Shown here in pieces: positions 15,824-18,746 of a stretch of 18,746 nucleotides of DNA. A program made the translations under genes and the position numbers. A model generated the notes under the pieces. The model ran no database searches and was not told the origin of the DNA. It saw nothing but the letters and a program-made list of their open reading frames with translations. Origin of the DNA: Oxalobacteraceae bacterium UBA6018 (GTDB lineage: Bacteria > Pseudomonadota > Gammaproteobacteria > Burkholderiales > Burkholderiaceae_D); the NCBI GenBank assembly GCA_002428015.1, contig DIZW01000052.1, positions 1 to 18,746 on the forward strand. Direction: 5' to 3'. How positions within the stretch are numbered: position 1 is the first letter of the stretch; the number at the start of each line of letters is the position of its first letter.

Positions 15824-15869
15824 GCAGCCCATTGACCAGACAGTGCAGCCCAGTAACGAGGAGAGTGCG

Positions 15870-17216
15870 ATGACCCTACGCGAACGCTTGAGCGCGGCCG
15901 ACGAGACCCGTCCCGCCAGCGTGGTCCTGCCCGAGATAGCCAACCACGCCTATCAGGAGCTGAAAAAGAACATGCACCAGATGATCCTGGACCGGATCGA
16001 CCTGGAACGCCTCAAACGCCTCACCACCGAGCAGTTCAAGCACGAGCTGGCGCTGCTAATCCAGCGCATCATCGAGGAGGAGAGGATCGTCCTCAACCAG
16101 CACGAGCGGCACAACCTGGTGCTCGACATCCAGTACGAAATGCTCGGCTTCGGCCCGCTCGAGCCGCTGCTGGCCGACGCCACCGTGTCCGACATCCTGG
16201 TCAACACCCACGCCAAGGTCTACGTCGAGCGCCGCGGGCGCCTTGAGCTGACCGAGATCAGCTTCCACGACAACGCCCACCTGATGAAGATCATCGAGAA
16301 GATCGTCTCGCGGGTCGGGCGCCGGGTCGACGAGGCCAGCCCGATGGTGGACGCGCGCCTGCCCGACGGCTCGCGCGTGAACGCGATCATTCCGCCGCTG
16401 GGGGTGGACGGCCCGATCCTATCGATCCGGCGTTTCTCGGCCACCCCGCTCACGGTCGACAACCTGCTCAGCTACAAGAGCATGACCCCGCCCATGGTGC
16501 AGGTGCTGCAGTCGCTGGGGCACTCGAAGATCAACATCCTCATCTCGGGCGGCACCGGCAGCGGCAAGACCACCCTGCTCAACCTGCTGTCTGGCTTCAT
16601 CCCGGCCAACGAGCGCATCATCACCATCGAAGACGCGGCCGAGCTGCAGATGCGCCAGCCGCACGTGGTCCGGCTCGAGACGCGGCCGGCCAACATCGAA
16701 GGCAAGGGCGAGGTGTCCCAGCGCGCGCTGGTGCGCAACGCGCTGCGCATGCGCCCGGACCGCATCATCCTGGGCGAGGTGCGCGGCGCCGAGGCGCTCG
16801 ACATGCTGCAGGCGATGAACACCGGCCACGAGGGATCGCTGGCGACGATCCACTCGAACACCCCGCGCGACGCCCTGTCGCGCCTGGAGAACATGGTCGG
16901 CATGGCGGGCGTGAACCTGACCCCGCGCGCCACCCGCCAGCAGATCGCCTCGGCCGTCACGGTGGTGCTGCAGGTGACCCGCATGACCGACGGCGCCCGC
17001 AAGCTCGTCAGCGTGCAGGAGATCACCGGCATGGAGGGCGACATCATCGCCATGCAGGAGATCTTCCGCTTCAGCCAGACCGGTGTGGCCCAGGACGGCA
17101 AGGTGCTCGGCCACTTCTGCGCCACCGGGGTGCGGCCGCGCTTCGCCGAGCGCCTGCGCCTGTTCGGCGCCGCCGTGCCCGACTCGGCCTTCGACCCCGA
17201 CCGCATCTACGAATAG
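15870..17216 (+). CDS. cpaF: Tad pilus motor ATPase CpaF/TadA
   Basis: Hexameric secretion ATPase that powers pilus assembly from the cytoplasmic face of the TadB/TadC platform. From this start it has 448 residues. Seen: N-terminal helical region, LGFGPLEPLLADATVSDILV at about 92-111, Walker A GGTGSGKTT at 227-235, Asp box IITIEDAAEL at 250-259, Walker B RIILGEVRG at 298-306, and His box TGHEGSLATIH at 318-328, all intact. The frame is open to an ATG at 15813 inside cpaE, but that site has no ribosome-binding sequence, whereas 15870 has GAGGAGA about 7 bases upstream and gives MTLRERL, similar to CpaF starts. This leaves a 46-base gap after cpaE. TadB follows after 17 bases. Confidence 0.95.
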   Translation: MTLRERLSAADETRPASVVLPEIANHAYQELKKNMHQMILDRIDLERLKRLTTEQFKHELALLIQRIIEEERIVLNQHERHNLVLDIQYEMLGFGPLEPLLADATVSDILVNTHAKVYVERRGRLELTEISFHDNAHLMKIIEKIVSRVGRRVDEASPMVDARLPDGSRVNAIIPPLGVDGPILSIRRFSATPLTVDNLLSYKSMTPPMVQVLQSLGHSKINILISGGTGSGKTTLLNLLSGFIPANERIITIEDAAELQMRQPHVVRLETRPANIEGKGEVSQRALVRNALRMRPDRIILGEVRGAEALDMLQAMNTGHEGSLATIHSNTPRDALSRLENMVGMAGVNLTPRATRQQIASAVTVVLQVTRMTDGARKLVSVQEITGMEGDIIAMQEIFRFSQTGVAQDGKVLGHFCATGVRPRFAERLRLFGAAVPDSAFDPDRIYE

Positions 17217-17233
17217 GCACGCCAGGAGGCGCC

Positions 17234-18211
17234 ATGGACACACTGTTCTATGCTTTTTCGGTGCTGCTGTTCGCCACCGTGATCTTGCTGTTCGAAGGAC
17301 TCTACCTGTGGTGGTCCGGCAGCCACGGCGGCGAAGCGCGGCGCATCGCGCGCCGCCTGCGCCTGATGTCGGGCGGGCCCGGCGGCGGCGGCGAGCGCGT
17401 CTCCATCCTCAAGCAGCGCCGCTACAGCAGCCACGTGCGCCTGGACACCTTCCTGCACAAGCGGCGCCTGGCCAACGCGCTCGACCGCAAGCTGCTGCAG
17501 GCCGGCGTCAAGTGGTCGGTCGCCCAATTCATGGGCGCCACCGTCGGCGCCTTCGTGCTGGCGCTGGTGATCATGCATCCGCGCACCATGCCGACGGCGG
17601 CGCGCATCGTCATCGCCGCCGCCTGGATGGCGCTGCCCTACATCCTGCTGCTGCGCGCGCGCAAGGCACGCCTGATCAAGATCGAGCAGCAGTTGCCCGA
17701 GGCGGCCGACTTCCTGGCGCGCGCCATGCGTGCCGGGCACTCGTTCGCCAACGTGCTCCAGATGGTCGGCAACGAGCTGCCCGAGCCGCTCAGCGGCGAA
17801 TTTCGCGCCGCCCACCAGGAAATCAATTACGGCGTGCCGCTCAACGAAGCGCTCTACAACCTGGCCGACCGGATTCCCCTGACCGACCTGCGCTATCTCG
17901 TCATCGCCGTCGTGATCCAGCGCGAATCGGGCGGCAACCTGGCGGAGATTCTCGGCAGCATCAGCTACATCATCCGCGAGCGCTTGAAACTGATCGGCAA
18001 GGTGCGCGTGCTGTCGGCCGAAGGGCGCATGTCGGCCTGGATTCTCGGCATGCTGCCGTTCTGCGTGATGGCCGTCATGCTGGTCCTCAACCCCGAATAC
18101 GTGAGCGTGCTGTGGACCGACCCGGCCGGCGTCAGCATGCTCTGGAGCGGCGCCGGCATGATCGTCATCGGCGTGCTCTGGATTCGCCGCGTGATTCACA
18201 TTCGCGTTTAA
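17234..18211 (+). CDS. tadB: Tad inner-membrane platform protein TadB
   Basis: One of two polytopic inner-membrane proteins that form the assembly platform on which CpaF acts. It has 325 residues: an N-terminal hydrophobic helix (about 5-27), a basic cytoplasmic loop with a helical stretch, two helices at about 97-140, the type II secretion F-type domain (about 150-255, with QLPEAADFLARAMRAGHSF at 153-171 and ESGGNLAEIL at 231-240), and two C-terminal helices (268-285, 303-317). The length and topology are those of TadB. CAGGAGG lies just before the ATG. It ends in AAGGAGA, which serves as the ribosome site of tadC 10 bases later. Confidence 0.94.
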   Translation: MDTLFYAFSVLLFATVILLFEGLYLWWSGSHGGEARRIARRLRLMSGGPGGGGERVSILKQRRYSSHVRLDTFLHKRRLANALDRKLLQAGVKWSVAQFMGATVGAFVLALVIMHPRTMPTAARIVIAAAWMALPYILLLRARKARLIKIEQQLPEAADFLARAMRAGHSFANVLQMVGNELPEPLSGEFRAAHQEINYGVPLNEALYNLADRIPLTDLRYLVIAVVIQRESGGNLAEILGSISYIIRERLKLIGKVRVLSAEGRMSAWILGMLPFCVMAVMLVLNPEYVSVLWTDPAGVSMLWSGAGMIVIGVLWIRRVIHIRV

Positions 18212-18221
18212 GGAGAGCGCC

Positions 18222-18746
18222 ATGACTGGTCCCCATATTCTGTTTTTGCTCATCGTGTTCGGCATCGTCGGCGGCCTGGCGCTGATGGCGATGGCGGTGT
18301 TTTCGCCCGGCTACATGCGCGCCCGGCTGGCCAGCTTCCGCGGCAACCCCGAGGCCAGCGCGCTGGAAAACGACGGCTGGGTCGAGAAGGTCGTCAAGGT
18401 GGCCCAGCCGTTCAGCAAGCTGTCCCTGCCCGAGGAGGGCTGGGAACAATCGGCGCTGCGCACCCGCTTCATGAACGCCGGCTGGCGCAGCCGCTCGGCC
18501 GCCACCCTGTACTTCGCCGCCAAGACCTTGCTGGCGCTGACGCTGCCGATGGTCGCGGCGGCCCTGCTGACCCGCTTCGCCCCGGCCACCTCCGGCAACC
18601 AGTTCCTGCTGGCGCTGCTGTTTTCCGCCGCGTTCGGCTACTACACACCCAACGTCATCCTCGAAAAAGCCGCGCGCCGGCGCCAGCGCGAGATCTTCGA
18701 GACCATTCCCGACGCGCTCGACCTGCTGACCGTCTGCGTCGAAGCC
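18222..18746 (+). CDS. tadC: Tad inner-membrane platform protein TadC (3' end outside window)
   Basis: Partner of TadB in the inner-membrane platform. The first 175 residues are visible and remain open to the right edge; TadC is usually about 290-330 residues. There is a long N-terminal hydrophobic helix (about 6-30), a cytoplasmic segment with GWEQSALRTRFMNAGWRS, two adjacent helices (about 90-142), and the start of the F-type domain with the conserved motif REIFETIPDALDLLTVCVEA at the edge. AGGAGA overlaps the tadB stop codon and lies 5 bases before the ATG. The remaining Tad genes (tadD-like, pseudopilins) are expected beyond the window, but that is inference. Confidence 0.93.
   Translation, partial: MTGPHILFLLIVFGIVGGLALMAMAVFSPGYMRARLASFRGNPEASALENDGWVEKVVKVAQPFSKLSLPEEGWEQSALRTRFMNAGWRSRSAATLYFAAKTLLALTLPMVAAALLTRFAPATSGNQFLLALLFSAAFGYYTPNVILEKAARRRQREIFETIPDALDLLTVCVEA

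Noticed and set aside
15813..15869. N-terminal extension of CpaF starting inside cpaE
   Set aside because: The ATG at 15813 lacks a ribosome-binding sequence; the ATG at 15870 has GAGGAGA at good spacing and gives the typical start.

Overview
The window looks like a chromosomal segment of a GC-rich betaproteobacterium. The gene types and protein sequences are most like Burkholderiales, and I favour Oxalobacteraceae (Massilia/Duganella-like). That placement is inferred from composition, the fused acyl-CoA mutase, the one-chain indolepyruvate-type oxidoreductase and the Tad gene order; no database search was possible.

Three blocks are visible. (1) Positions 1-6524, minus strand: a two-gene catabolic unit. 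A 1187-residue one-chain 2-oxoacid:ferredoxin oxidoreductase of the indolepyruvate type is followed 42 bases later by icmF, the fused isobutyryl-CoA mutase, which runs off the left edge. The pair suggests 2-oxoacid to acyl-CoA conversion followed by carbon-skeleton rearrangement. (2) Positions 6785-9080: two c-di-GMP enzymes facing each other, an HD-GYP phosphodiesterase (plus) and a GGDEF diguanylate cyclase with an inhibitory I-site (minus), separated by 34 bases that hold a GC-rich hairpin. (3) Positions 9479-18746, plus strand: a Tad/Flp (type IVc) pilus locus in the order flp, terminator, cpaA, an AAA+ ATPase gene, cpaB, cpaC, a small CpaD-like lipoprotein, cpaE, cpaF, tadB, tadC. The last gene runs off the right edge.

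The Tad genes make a complete core machine: prepilin (Flp), processing peptidase (CpaA), outer-membrane secretin (CpaC) with its periplasmic partner (CpaB) and lipoprotein, polar localisation ATPase (CpaE), motor ATPase (CpaF) and the two inner-membrane platform proteins (TadB, TadC). A perfect 34-base palindrome followed by six T residues lies directly after flp. It probably lets the abundant pilin be made in excess over the assembly genes. An 11-base perfect inverted repeat lies just upstream of the likely flp promoter and is a candidate operator. The adjacent c-di-GMP enzymes could be local regulators of pilus-dependent attachment, but nothing in the sequence proves that link.

The least explained gene is the AAA+ ATPase at 10410-11837. 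It sits between cpaA and cpaB and is translationally coupled to cpaB, yet it is not one of the named core Tad components. I saw no tRNA, rRNA, CRISPR array, insertion sequence or phage gene. Many long open frames opposite the real genes are by-products of the high GC content and are left out.
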